Below are positions 56,334 through 64,000 of a stretch of DNA of 64,000 nt, in pieces. The stretch spans positions 62,001 to 126,000 of the forward strand of contig NZ_JABRXE010000006.1 of NCBI RefSeq assembly GCF_018982945.1. Direction: 5' to 3'. Both the position numbers and the translations under genes were made by a program. Each line of letters starts with the position of its first letter. Positions within the stretch are counted from its first letter, which is position 1. This DNA is from Anaerostipes faecalis. Lineage in GTDB: Bacteria > Bacillota > Clostridia > Lachnospirales > Lachnospiraceae. The notes below the pieces were generated by a model. That model saw only the letters and a program-made list of their open reading frames with translations, did not search any database and was not told the DNA's origin.

Positions 56334-56362
56334 ATTATATCATTTTCATGGGTAGATGTGAA
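56334..56362 (-). promoter_or_regulatory. Promoter of spoVG
   Basis: On the minus strand TTCACA (56357-56362), 17 bases, TATAAT (56334-56339). The leader is about 95 bases, with a partial CGACCAT...ATGGTC stem. Confidence 0.65.
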
Positions 56363-56462
56363 CAAATTATTAGAATTATTTTCTTTTTTATTATTAATTT
56401 TTACTATATTTTTTAAATATTCTTATTTTAAAAATACTCATGTCATATTCTATCTGCTGCTC

Positions 56463-56491
56463 TTGCAAGATTACATAACCTGCCTTATAAT
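56463..56491 (+). promoter_or_regulatory. Promoter of murC
   Basis: TTGCAA (56463-56468), 17 bases, TATAAT (56486-56491). It is divergent from the spoVG promoter; the rest of the 313-base gap is AT-rich with nothing else recognised. Confidence 0.75.
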
Positions 56492-56544
56492 AAGGAAAAC
56501 AAAAAAACTTTTTTTATTATATTTTTAGAAAGGACCCATTAAAC

Positions 56545-57930
56545 ATGTATCAAATAGATTTTAATCAACCAATTCATATTCATTTTATGGGAATCGGAGG
56601 CATCAGTATGAGTGGACTTGCAGAAATTCTTCTCAAAGAAGGATTTACCATTTCCGGATCCGATATTCACTCTTCACCTATTACCGATCGTCTGGAAGCA
56701 AAAGGTGCTAAGATTTTCTTTCAGCAGACTGCTGATAATATTACTTCCGATATTGATCTGGTTGTATATACTGCTGCCATAAATTTTGAAACCAACGAAG
56801 AATACAAAGCTGCAATTTCCAAAGGAATACCTGTTATGAAACGTGCAACACTGCTAGGACAGCTGATGCATAATTATCAAAATGCTATTGCAGTTTCCGG
56901 AACTCACGGAAAAACAACCACTACATCTATGCTTTCCCACATCCTGCTGGCAGGTGATACAGATCCAACAATTAGTGTAGGAGGAATACTTGATGCAATT
57001 GGAGGTAATATCCGTGTAGGACATTCCGATATGTTTATCACAGAAGCCTGTGAATATACAAACAGCTTTTTAGAATTCTTTCCAAAAATCAGTATTATAC
57101 TTAATATAGAAGAAGATCATATGGATTTCTTCAAAGACATTGACGATATACGTCATTCTTTCCGTGAGTTTGCTCATAAGCTGCCTGATTACGGATATCT
57201 GGTACTAAACGGACAGATTGACAACATTCCTTACATTGTAGAAGGTCTTTCTGCAGAATATGCAACTTTCGGAATTGATAATGACACTGACACATTTACT
57301 GCCAAAAATATCACCTATGATGCTTTCGGACATGCCGGCTTTGACTATTATAAAAAAGGCCAGTATATCGATCACATCCAGTTAAATGTAAACGGAGAAC
57401 ACAATGTACGAAATGCTCTTGCTGCCATCGCTGTTGCAGACCGTCTGAATCTCTCCATGGATGCTGTTAAAAAAGGTCTCCTGAGCTTCTCCGGTGCCAA
57501 ACGTCGTTTTGAACTGAAAGGTACCTGCAATGATTTTACCATCGTAGATGATTATGCACATCACCCAACAGAAATCAAGGCAACACTTAATGCTTGTAAA
57601 AATTATCCTCACGAAGAACTATGGTGTATTTTCCAGCCGCATACTTATACCAGGACCCATGCATTTCTGGACGAGTTTGCCGAGGCACTCAGCTTAAGCG
57701 ATCATGTTATCATCACTGATATATATGCAGCCCGGGAAAAAGACACAGGTCTTGTAAGTTCTAAAGACATTGTTGATAAAATGGCTGCATATGATGTTGA
57801 TGTTCACTATATAAAAGACTTTGAAGATATTGAAAAATTTATTTTAAAAAATTGTAAAAAAAATGATCTGTTGATAACTATGGGGGCCGGAAACGTCGAT
57901 TCTATCGGGGATTCTCTCATCAATAAATAG
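56545..57930 (+). CDS. murC: UDP-N-acetylmuramate--L-alanine ligase
   Basis: 461 residues. It adds L-alanine to UDP-MurNAc in peptidoglycan synthesis. N-terminal Rossmann motif HFMGIGGISMSGLAEILLKEG, ATP loop AVSGTHGKTTTTSMLSHIL (about 115-133), EACEYTNSFLEFFP and the late VDDYAHHPTEIKATL. Complete, with GAAAGGACCC before the ATG. The stop is immediately followed by the first DnaA box. Confidence 0.96.
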   Translation: MYQIDFNQPIHIHFMGIGGISMSGLAEILLKEGFTISGSDIHSSPITDRLEAKGAKIFFQQTADNITSDIDLVVYTAAINFETNEEYKAAISKGIPVMKRATLLGQLMHNYQNAIAVSGTHGKTTTTSMLSHILLAGDTDPTISVGGILDAIGGNIRVGHSDMFITEACEYTNSFLEFFPKISIILNIEEDHMDFFKDIDDIRHSFREFAHKLPDYGYLVLNGQIDNIPYIVEGLSAEYATFGIDNDTDTFTAKNITYDAFGHAGFDYYKKGQYIDHIQLNVNGEHNVRNALAAIAVADRLNLSMDAVKKGLLSFSGAKRRFELKGTCNDFTIVDDYAHHPTEIKATLNACKNYPHEELWCIFQPHTYTRTHAFLDEFAEALSLSDHVIITDIYAAREKDTGLVSSKDIVDKMAAYDVDVHYIKDFEDIEKFILKNCKKNDLLITMGAGNVDSIGDSLINK

Positions 57931-58090
57931 TTATCCACATTATCCACAGGATTATACACATTTGTGTGAAAATAATTCTGTGGATTTCTTTTTTTGTTTT
58001 CCACATTAATAAAATCGATGTAAATGGCTTACTTCCGTGTTTTGTATTTTATTATCCACATTATCCACATTATCCACAGGTTTTTCCACA
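57931..58090 (+). promoter_or_regulatory. DnaA box cluster between murC and dnaD
   Basis: Exact TTATCCACA boxes lie at 57931, 57940, 58052, 58061 and 58070, with TTATACACA at 57952. They sit in two tandem groups with a strict 9-bp pitch, all facing plus. One-mismatch forms TTTTCCACA occur near 57998 and at 58082. The spacer is AT-rich. This is the binding site consensus of DnaA. The cluster directly precedes the helicase-loader genes. Confidence 0.85.
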
Positions 58091-58178
58091 AAATTAATGT
58101 GGATTCTCGTCCTATTTACTTTTTTTTCGTTCTGAGTTATAGTCAGTTTATATCAGAAAATTAAAGGGGAACAATGCG

Positions 58179-59237
58179 ATGAATTACATAAAAGTCACAA
58201 CTACATATCCGACGGGAGGAACACTTCTTCCAAATGCTTTTGTTGATAACTATATGATTCGTGCCAACGGAGAGTATATCAAAGTATACATTTATCTGCT
58301 TCGTATGGTTTCTGATGGAGCCAATTTCAGCATTCCTTGTCTGGCTGATGTTTTGGAACTGACAGAACGCGATGTGACCCGTGCATTAAAATACTGGGAG
58401 AAAGAATCTCTTCTTCGTATGGAACTTGAGCAGGGTGAAATCAGTTATATTGAACTTCTTCCTGTATCAGGCAAAACAAAACTCCCTGCCGACTCACAGG
58501 CTGCTTCTCCTAAAAAAGAATCTGCCTCAAGTTTGGAATCACAGGGAACTGCCGCTATTCCTGCCATGAAGACTCTATCTCCTGCAGAATTAAAAAGAAA
58601 AAGTGAAGATGAACGCTTTTCTTACCTTTTATATGTTAGCGAAATGTTTTTAGGAAAACCTCTTACCTGTAATGATATGAATACACTATTATATTTATAT
58701 GAAGATTTATCCATGTCATGTGAATTAATTGAATATCTTGTTGAACACTGTGTTTCTAACGGAAAGAAAAGCTTCCGGTATATGCAGTCTGTTGCAATTA
58801 ACTGGTATGAAGAGAATATTACTACAGTTGATGAAGCAAAAGCTCACAGCAAGAATTTTAAAAAAGAATATTATTCTATCATGCGGGCTTTCGGACTGAA
58901 CCAGAATCCTGCTCCTATCCAGGAACAGTATATGAAACGATGGTTGGAAACAGAAGGCTTTGATTTGTCTCTGATTCTCGAAGCCTGCAATCGGACTATC
59001 AATGCCATTAATAAACCAAGTTTTCCATATGCGGATACTATTTTAAAACATTGGAAAGATAATAATATAACAAGTCTGGAACAGGCAAAAAACTTTTATC
59101 AACATCAGAAAACACCTAAAACTTTTGTAAGTAACAATCAGCCGGTACATAATTTTCAACAGAGAGATTATGATTTTAATGCATTAGAAGAACAGCTTCT
59201 CCAAAAGCAATTTTCAGATGAAGTCAGGGAGAGATAA
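58179..59237 (+). CDS. dnaD: DnaD-domain replication initiation protein
   Basis: 352 residues. The N-terminal winged-helix part (NAFVDNYMIRANGEYIKVYIYLLRM region, about 20-95) is the DnaD/DnaB2 oligomerisation domain. A Ser/Ala-rich linker (about 108-135) follows, then two DnaD C-terminal domain stretches: LTCNDMNTLLYLYEDLSMSC through SFRYMQSVAINWYEENI (about 160-215), and YMKRWLETEGFDLSLILEAC later (about 250-290). It helps load the helicase at an origin. AAAGGGG precedes the ATG, and the gene sits right after the DnaA box cluster. Confidence 0.88.
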   Translation: MNYIKVTTTYPTGGTLLPNAFVDNYMIRANGEYIKVYIYLLRMVSDGANFSIPCLADVLELTERDVTRALKYWEKESLLRMELEQGEISYIELLPVSGKTKLPADSQAASPKKESASSLESQGTAAIPAMKTLSPAELKRKSEDERFSYLLYVSEMFLGKPLTCNDMNTLLYLYEDLSMSCELIEYLVEHCVSNGKKSFRYMQSVAINWYEENITTVDEAKAHSKNFKKEYYSIMRAFGLNQNPAPIQEQYMKRWLETEGFDLSLILEACNRTINAINKPSFPYADTILKHWKDNNITSLEQAKNFYQHQKTPKTFVSNNQPVHNFQQRDYDFNALEEQLLQKQFSDEVRER

Positions 59238-59240
59238 TAC

Positions 59241-60227
59241 ATGCCACTATCCAAAAATGAATATCAGGAAATCAACCGGCTCTATGAAGATCGCCGCCTT
59301 TCCAATTTTCATATTCATGAACAACGAAAAAAAGAAATATATAACAAGATTCCAAGAGTCCGTGAACTGGAACAGGAAATTGCCCATAACTCTATTTCTC
59401 TAGGTAAAAAATTGATTATTACGGATCAGCCATCTGTTCGTGAAGAATACAAAAACAGAAATGCTATCCTTTTAGCCGAGAAACAGAAACTTCTTTCAGA
59501 GAATGGGTATCCTGCAGATTACCTTGAACCAGTTTACCATTGTAAACATTGTAAAGATACCGGTTATATCGGACAGGAACGCTGTCACTGTTTTCAGCAG
59601 GCTCTGATTCAGTTACTATATTCAAATTCCAACATGGAGAAAATCCTTGAAAGAGAAAATTTCAATACTTTTCGTGAGGATTATTATTCTGATCAGATGA
59701 CACCAAAAGGACTTCCAAGCCCAAGAGCGAATATTCGAAAAGTCCTGCAGCACTGCCATAGATTTATTTCACGATTTCCTAATCATGAAAATATCCTGTT
59801 TCAGGGCTCAACAGGTGTCGGAAAAACCTTTCTGAGTCACTGTATTGCTAAAGAGATTATGGACAAAGGATATACCTGTATGTACATTACTTCTTTCGGG
59901 CTTTTTGATTTTCTGGCCGGGCAGACATTTCAAAAGGGCAGCAATCAAAGCACAAAATTATCCCTTGATTTGATCTTTCAATGTGACCTTCTGATCATCG
60001 ATGACCTGGGTACTGAAATGATCAACAAGTTTGTTGTTTCGCAGTTATTTCAATGTTTAAATGAACGACTGATTCAAGAGAAATCAACTATTATTTCTAC
60101 CAATCTTTCACTGGAAGAATTTCGTAATGCCTACTCTGAACGTATTTTTTCAAGAATAATCGAACATTATTCCTGGCACAAAATATATGGAGATGACATT
60201 CGTTTTCGGAAATCAAACTTGACGTAA
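59241..60227 (+). CDS. DnaI/DnaC-like helicase loader ATPase
   Basis: 328 residues. N-terminal coiled region, then a zinc-binding set HCKHCKDTGYIGQERCHC (about 100-118), then the AAA+ domain: Walker A FQGSTGVGKTFLSHCIAKE (about 189-207), Walker B CDLLIIDDLGTE and sensor residues STNLSLEEF. Such proteins put DnaB helicase on DNA. It starts 3 bases after dnaD with GGGAGAG upstream, so it is cotranscribed with it. Confidence 0.92.
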   Translation: MPLSKNEYQEINRLYEDRRLSNFHIHEQRKKEIYNKIPRVRELEQEIAHNSISLGKKLIITDQPSVREEYKNRNAILLAEKQKLLSENGYPADYLEPVYHCKHCKDTGYIGQERCHCFQQALIQLLYSNSNMEKILERENFNTFREDYYSDQMTPKGLPSPRANIRKVLQHCHRFISRFPNHENILFQGSTGVGKTFLSHCIAKEIMDKGYTCMYITSFGLFDFLAGQTFQKGSNQSTKLSLDLIFQCDLLIIDDLGTEMINKFVVSQLFQCLNERLIQEKSTIISTNLSLEEFRNAYSERIFSRIIEHYSWHKIYGDDIRFRKSNLT

Positions 60228-60282
60228 CCCGTCTGTAATGATATAAACAATTTATAGAACTATTATACGAAGGAGATTTATC

Positions 60283-61446
60283 ATGAGAAGATCTGATCGC
60301 AACTTTACTAAGATTCCTGATGGAAAATTAGGAATTATTGCTCTTGAAGGATGTGAAGCCCTTGGAAAAGCAATAGACAACTACATCATCAAATGGCGTA
60401 CAGAAACAAACGATACTTTTAAAGATTCTGTTGCCTGTGATGGTTATTTAAGAGACACCTACCTTCTGGAAACATCATGTCCAAGATTTGGATCCGGGGA
60501 AGCTAAAGGACTGATTCACGAATCTGTTCGAGGCATGGATCTCTACATTATTGTAGACGTATTAAATTACAGTATCACATATTCATTAAGCGGACATACA
60601 AACCATATGTCTCCAGATGATCATTATTCTGATTTAAAACGTATTATCAGTGCTGCTGCTGCAAAAGCTAAAAGTGTCAATGTTATTATGCCTTTCTTAT
60701 ATGAAGGTCGTCAGCACAAAAGAAGTACCAGAGAATCTCTCGACTGTGCATATATGCTTCAGGAACTGGTTGCTTTAGGAGTTGATAATATCATTACATT
60801 TGACGCTCATGATCCACGTGTACAGAATGCAATTCCTATTTCAGGCTTTGATAATGTAAAACCAACTTACCAGTTTGTAAAATCTCTGGCAGAGCAATGT
60901 GATGATGTATGCTTCGATAAAGATCAGCTGATGATTATCAGCCCTGATGAGGGAGCTATGCAGAGAGCAATTTATCTGGCAAACGTTATCGGTGTTGATG
61001 TAGGGATGTTCTACAAACGCCGTGACTATTCAACAATTGTAAATGGACGTAATCCTATTGTAGCGCATGAATTTTTAGGTGATTCTTTAGACGGAAAAGA
61101 TGCTGTCGTTATTGACGACATGATTTCTTCTGGAGAAAGCATGATTGATGTAGCCAAAGAACTGAAACGCAGACATGCAAGACGTGTTTTCTGTTTATCA
61201 ACTTTTGGTCTCTTTACAAATGGACTTTCTGTTTTTGATCAGGCAATTGAAGACGGTATTATCGAAAAAGTTATTACAACAAACTTAACTTATCAGACCC
61301 CTGAATTATTAAGCAGAGACTGGTATGCATCTGCTGATGTAAGCAAGTATGTTGCTCTTTTAATTGATACATTAAATCATGGAGCATCTATTAGTGGTCT
61401 TCTTGATCCAACAGAACGTATCAAAGAATATTTATTTAAACATTAA
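60283..61446 (+). CDS. prs: Ribose-phosphate pyrophosphokinase, long form
   Basis: 387 residues, longer than the common 310-320. It makes PRPP from ribose 5-phosphate and ATP. Features: MPFLYEGRQHKRSTRESLDC, NIITFDAHDPRVQNAI, ISPDEGAMQRAIYLA and the PRPP loop AVVIDDMISSGESMIDVAKE (about 275-294). Extra length is in the N-terminal half and a C-terminal ISGLLDPTERIKEYLFKH tail. It could in principle be a divergent paralog. GAAGGAG precedes the ATG. Confidence 0.9.
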   Translation: MRRSDRNFTKIPDGKLGIIALEGCEALGKAIDNYIIKWRTETNDTFKDSVACDGYLRDTYLLETSCPRFGSGEAKGLIHESVRGMDLYIIVDVLNYSITYSLSGHTNHMSPDDHYSDLKRIISAAAAKAKSVNVIMPFLYEGRQHKRSTRESLDCAYMLQELVALGVDNIITFDAHDPRVQNAIPISGFDNVKPTYQFVKSLAEQCDDVCFDKDQLMIISPDEGAMQRAIYLANVIGVDVGMFYKRRDYSTIVNGRNPIVAHEFLGDSLDGKDAVVIDDMISSGESMIDVAKELKRRHARRVFCLSTFGLFTNGLSVFDQAIEDGIIEKVITTNLTYQTPELLSRDWYASADVSKYVALLIDTLNHGASISGLLDPTERIKEYLFKH

Positions 61447-61453
61447 TTATATT

Positions 61454-61501
61454 TTGTCCGCTTGATTCTTTTAATAATAGAATCAAGCGGACAAGTTTTT
61501 T
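61454..61501 (+). terminator. Terminator of prs
   Basis: TTGTCCGCTTGATTCT and AGAATCAAGCGGACAA form a perfect 16-bp stem with a 9-base loop, then G and six T. Confidence 0.92.
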
Positions 61502-61511
61502 CTAATGAAAT

Positions 61512-61546
61512 AAAAAACAGACTCATTTTAATGAGCCTGTTTTTTT
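61512..61546 (-). terminator. Terminator of the penicillin-binding protein gene
   Basis: AAAAAACAGGCTCATT pairs with AATGAGTCTGTTTTTT (one mismatch), with T runs on both strands; it lies 13 bases past the PBP stop. Confidence 0.88.
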
Positions 61547-61558
61547 ATATTACAGTCT

Positions 61559-63754
61559 TTATTCCTGCTGCTCCGTTGACTGAGCAGCTGTTGTTGATGC
61601 CGCTGTGGAAGCAGCTGTTGTTGGCGCTTCTGTTGACTGTTCCTGAGTTGCCTGCGTAGTTGTTTCACTTCTGGCCGTGGAAGCAGCTGTTGTTCCATTT
61701 GTTTTAGCTGTTGATGCCGGCTGTTCATCCACAGAATTATATCCTTCCAGACGTTTCTCTGTTGAGAACTCAGAATGAATAGCATTCATAAAATTACTCC
61801 AGATAGATTTTGGATAAGAACCTCCACTTAAAGCTGGCATAATCTTATTATCATCACGACCTACCCAAATAGCAGTCGTATAATATGGTGTGTAACCACA
61901 AAACCATCCATCACGATTGCTTGTTGTTGTACCTGTTTTACCTGCAGTATCAACATTTGGCACTTTAGCACCTACACCAGTACCTGATTTTACAACACTC
62001 TGCAATACATCTGTCATATAACTTGCAGCTGTACTTGAATATACCGTCTTTTTCTTTCCAGATGAAGACATAACTTCTTCTCCGTCAGACGTAGTAATTT
62101 TAGTAATACATGTTGGCTCACGATATACTCCATCATTTTGTAATGTTGCATAACCTGCAGCCATTTCTTCAGAAGTCGTTCCTTTTGTAAAACCACCAAT
62201 ACAAGTTGTATAGTATTTATAATCTTCCTCTGTCAGATATTTAAAATTCATTTTTTCCAGATAACGCAATGCTGTTTTTGGTCCAATCTGTTCATACAAT
62301 CTCATGGAAACTACGTTACTTGATTTCTGAACAGCTCTTCTTAATGTAATCTGTCCAGAATAAGAACCTCCTGAGTTTCTGACTCTGTGCTCGTCTGTAG
62401 TCTTCATCGGATTATCATTAACAATGGATCCCGGTGTCCATCCTCTTTCCAGTGCCGGTGCAAATACAAGCAGCGGTTTAATGGAACTTCCTGGCTGTCT
62501 TGGACTCTGGTATGCTCTGTTCAAAGTATATCCGATATTTTTCTGGTGTCTTCCACCAACAATAGCCACAACTTTACCTGTATCATTATCAATACATGTT
62601 CCTGAAGCCTGAGCTTTATAGATTCCATTTTTATCTTTTTCTGTATATCCGCTTAAAGCATTGTCCACGCTTTTTTGAAGCTGATCTTGCACATCCGGAT
62701 CAATAGAAGTATAAATATGGTAACCTGCGCTATAAAGTGTACGCTTACATTCAGCATACATCTTTTCATAATCATCCTGGTACTTATCCTTTTCAGAATC
62801 TGAATCAAAAGTACTTTTAAACTCAAACCCTTTTTGTTTCATAATCTCTTTGGTTGCACAATGAATGACATATGTTTCAATATAATTCTTTTTCTCGGTT
62901 TTTTTGGCTTGTTTTATAACAACTTCTTCTGCCATGGCCTCATCATACTGATCCTTTCGGATGAGCTTCTGTCCATACATATCTTTCAGAATCTTATTTC
63001 GTCTGGTCATGGTCTTTTCTTTATGGAGCAAAGGATCATACATAGTTGGTGCATTAGGAATCGCACACAGGAATGCAGCCTCAGACATAGTCAGATCTTT
63101 GGCATCTTTATTAAAATATCCTTTACTTGCTGCCTGAATTCCATAATACCCATTGGCAAAATATACGTTGTTAAGATAAAACTCTATAATCTGATCTTTC
63201 GTATATTTTTTTTCCAATTCCACTGCCACAAACATTTCTTTAACTTTTCGCTGCCAGGAAATCTCACGATTTAGAAATACTGTTCTGGCAAGCTGCTGAG
63301 TAATGGTACTTCCTCCCTGAGTTACAGTTCCTTTCTTTGCAACGAATGATACTGCAGCTCTTAAAATACCCTTATAATCTACTCCGTTATGCTTATAAAA
63401 ATTTCTGTCCTCAACTGAAATCATAGAAGCAACTGCATATACCGGAAGATCTTTATACTTCAGATAATATGCATCCTTCTCTCCCCGAAATTTTGTTAAC
63501 TGTTTTCCATTGGTATCGTAAACAATACTTGTCTGCGAAGCCTTGAAAGTTTCTTCGGTGGCATCTGCAACAAGTTGTTTAGCTTCACTACGAAGCTTTA
63601 AAACTTTCATTCCAAAAGTAAACCAGCCTATTACTACTAAAAACAAAAAGACAATAGAAATTTTCAAAAGAATTTTTCTTTTTTTCTTCTTCTTTTTAAC
63701 TTTTTTCTCTTTGCCGGGAATAACCTTTTTTGTTTCCTTTGTTTCTTCAGCCAT
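61559..63754 (-). CDS. Class A penicillin-binding protein (PBP1A type)
   Basis: 731 residues. A short, highly basic cytoplasmic N-terminus is followed by one membrane helix (ISIVFLFLVVIGWFTFGMKV, about 32-51). The glycosyltransferase domain has EDRNFYKHNGVDYKGILRAA, GGSTITQQLARTVFL and YTKDQIIEFYLNNVYFANGYYG. The transpeptidase domain has SPRQPGSSIKPL (SxxK; about residue 420), KSSNVVSMRL (SxN) and TAGKTGTTTSNRDGWFCGY (KTGT). The C-terminus is a Thr/Ala/Ser/Gln/Glu-rich tail. Start 63754 (MAEETKETK) follows GAAAGGTGAAAGG. It builds and cross-links peptidoglycan. Confidence 0.95.
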   Translation of the reverse strand: MAEETKETKKVIPGKEKKVKKKKKKRKILLKISIVFLFLVVIGWFTFGMKVLKLRSEAKQLVADATEETFKASQTSIVYDTNGKQLTKFRGEKDAYYLKYKDLPVYAVASMISVEDRNFYKHNGVDYKGILRAAVSFVAKKGTVTQGGSTITQQLARTVFLNREISWQRKVKEMFVAVELEKKYTKDQIIEFYLNNVYFANGYYGIQAASKGYFNKDAKDLTMSEAAFLCAIPNAPTMYDPLLHKEKTMTRRNKILKDMYGQKLIRKDQYDEAMAEEVVIKQAKKTEKKNYIETYVIHCATKEIMKQKGFEFKSTFDSDSEKDKYQDDYEKMYAECKRTLYSAGYHIYTSIDPDVQDQLQKSVDNALSGYTEKDKNGIYKAQASGTCIDNDTGKVVAIVGGRHQKNIGYTLNRAYQSPRQPGSSIKPLLVFAPALERGWTPGSIVNDNPMKTTDEHRVRNSGGSYSGQITLRRAVQKSSNVVSMRLYEQIGPKTALRYLEKMNFKYLTEEDYKYYTTCIGGFTKGTTSEEMAAGYATLQNDGVYREPTCITKITTSDGEEVMSSSGKKKTVYSSTAASYMTDVLQSVVKSGTGVGAKVPNVDTAGKTGTTTSNRDGWFCGYTPYYTTAIWVGRDDNKIMPALSGGSYPKSIWSNFMNAIHSEFSTEKRLEGYNSVDEQPASTAKTNGTTAASTARSETTTQATQEQSTEAPTTAASTAASTTAAQSTEQQE

Positions 63755-63825
63755 ATTCCTTTCACCTTTCGTTTGCTTTTCTTTACATATCTCAAATGCA
63801 ATCATAAAAATTACACTTTGTGCCT

Positions 63826-63854
63826 ATTATATCATAAAATATAAGCTTGCCCAA
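63826..63854 (-). promoter_or_regulatory. Promoter of the penicillin-binding protein gene
   Basis: On the minus strand TTGGGC (63849-63854), 17 bases, TATAAT (63826-63831). Confidence 0.7.
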
Positions 63855-63878
63855 ATTTTTACTTCGACATAGTTCGTT

Positions 63879-64000
63879 TTACTTAGCATAACTGTAAAAA
63901 ATATTTCCAGCTGCCTTAAACTCTTTTTCCATTGCACTTCTTTCTGCCTGGACAGATTCTCCTGTTAAAGAATCGAAATATCGAAGTTTTGTCTGGTTAT
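63879..64000 (-). CDS. 3' end of an unknown gene (partial)
   Basis: An open frame enters from the right window edge and ends with TAA at 63881-63879. The last 40 codons read LRYFDSLTGESVQAERSAME then a helix and end NIFYSYAK. The protein family is not recognised from this fragment. It is on the same strand as the PBP gene and about 125 bases before that gene's start. Confidence 0.55.
   Translation of the reverse strand, partial: NQTKLRYFDSLTGESVQAERSAMEKEFKAAGNIFYSYAK

Noticed and set aside
57931-58078. Short tandem repeats that might look like a CRISPR array
   Set aside because: The repeats are 9 bp with no spacers of repeat-like length and match the DnaA box; no cas genes are present.
60283-61446. 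prs as a possible non-PRPP enzyme because of its extra length
   Set aside because: The PRPP loop and other family motifs are intact, and long forms occur in Clostridia, so it is kept as ordinary prs.

Overview
The window looks like the chromosome of a low-to-moderate-GC Gram-positive anaerobe of the Clostridia, most likely family Lachnospiraceae. The basis is AGGAGG-type ribosome binding sites, SpoVG, a BofA-like protein, DUF951, a V/A-type ATPase, a Gram-positive Tad pilus operon and the gene content around dnaB, rpsF and murC. The assignment comes from gene families and style; no 16S gene is present.

Positions 1 to about 21,520 read as one end of an integrated conjugative or mobilizable element. 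All genes here are on the minus strand. In order of transcription from the junction they are: a two-gene TIR-domain module (probable defence), a cluster of small unknown proteins including a DUF4240 protein, a ParM-like actin ATPase with a small partner, an IS110-type insertion sequence, and a ribbon-helix-helix-like protein with an acidic repeat tail. There follows a long cassette: C5-cytosine DNA methyltransferase, amidoligase, a 1,757-residue thioester/Cna-B surface protein with a sortase signal, a gamma-glutamylcyclotransferase-like protein, class B sortase, S-adenosylmethionine synthetase, a DUF3991/Toprim protein and a partial conserved protein. A shared promoter-like motif precedes three of its transcription units. 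No integrase or conjugation ATPase is inside the window. The edge near 21,510 falls within a truncated Flp pilin gene, so the element, or a deletion tied to it, appears to have interrupted the tad operon.

Positions 21,470 to 26,620 hold the tad pilus assembly genes (broken flp, tadC, tadB, tadA, tadZ-like, prepilin peptidase) and a BofA-like membrane protein. Then come a DUF1002 secreted protein, a YfhO-family membrane protein, a family 2 glycosyltransferase and, on the plus strand, glutamate dehydrogenase with an attenuator-like leader hairpin. Positions 32,550 to 41,062 are a complete nine-gene V/A-type ATPase operon. After it come an ECF sigma factor / DUF4179 / secreted Fn3 protein operon, a polar amino-acid ABC transporter and an orphan MetQ-type lipoprotein.

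Positions 48,400 to 64,000 are housekeeping chromosome: mutY, comF, dnaB, rplI, gdpP, rpsR-ssb-rpsF, DUF951 and spoVG on the minus strand; murC, dnaD, dnaI-like loader and prs on the plus strand; then a class A penicillin-binding protein and a partial gene on the minus strand. Between murC and dnaD lies a cluster of six exact DnaA boxes, five of them TTATCCACA in 9-bp tandem array, directly upstream of the two helicase-loader genes. This is a strong candidate for a DnaA-controlled promoter, a titration site or an origin-related element.
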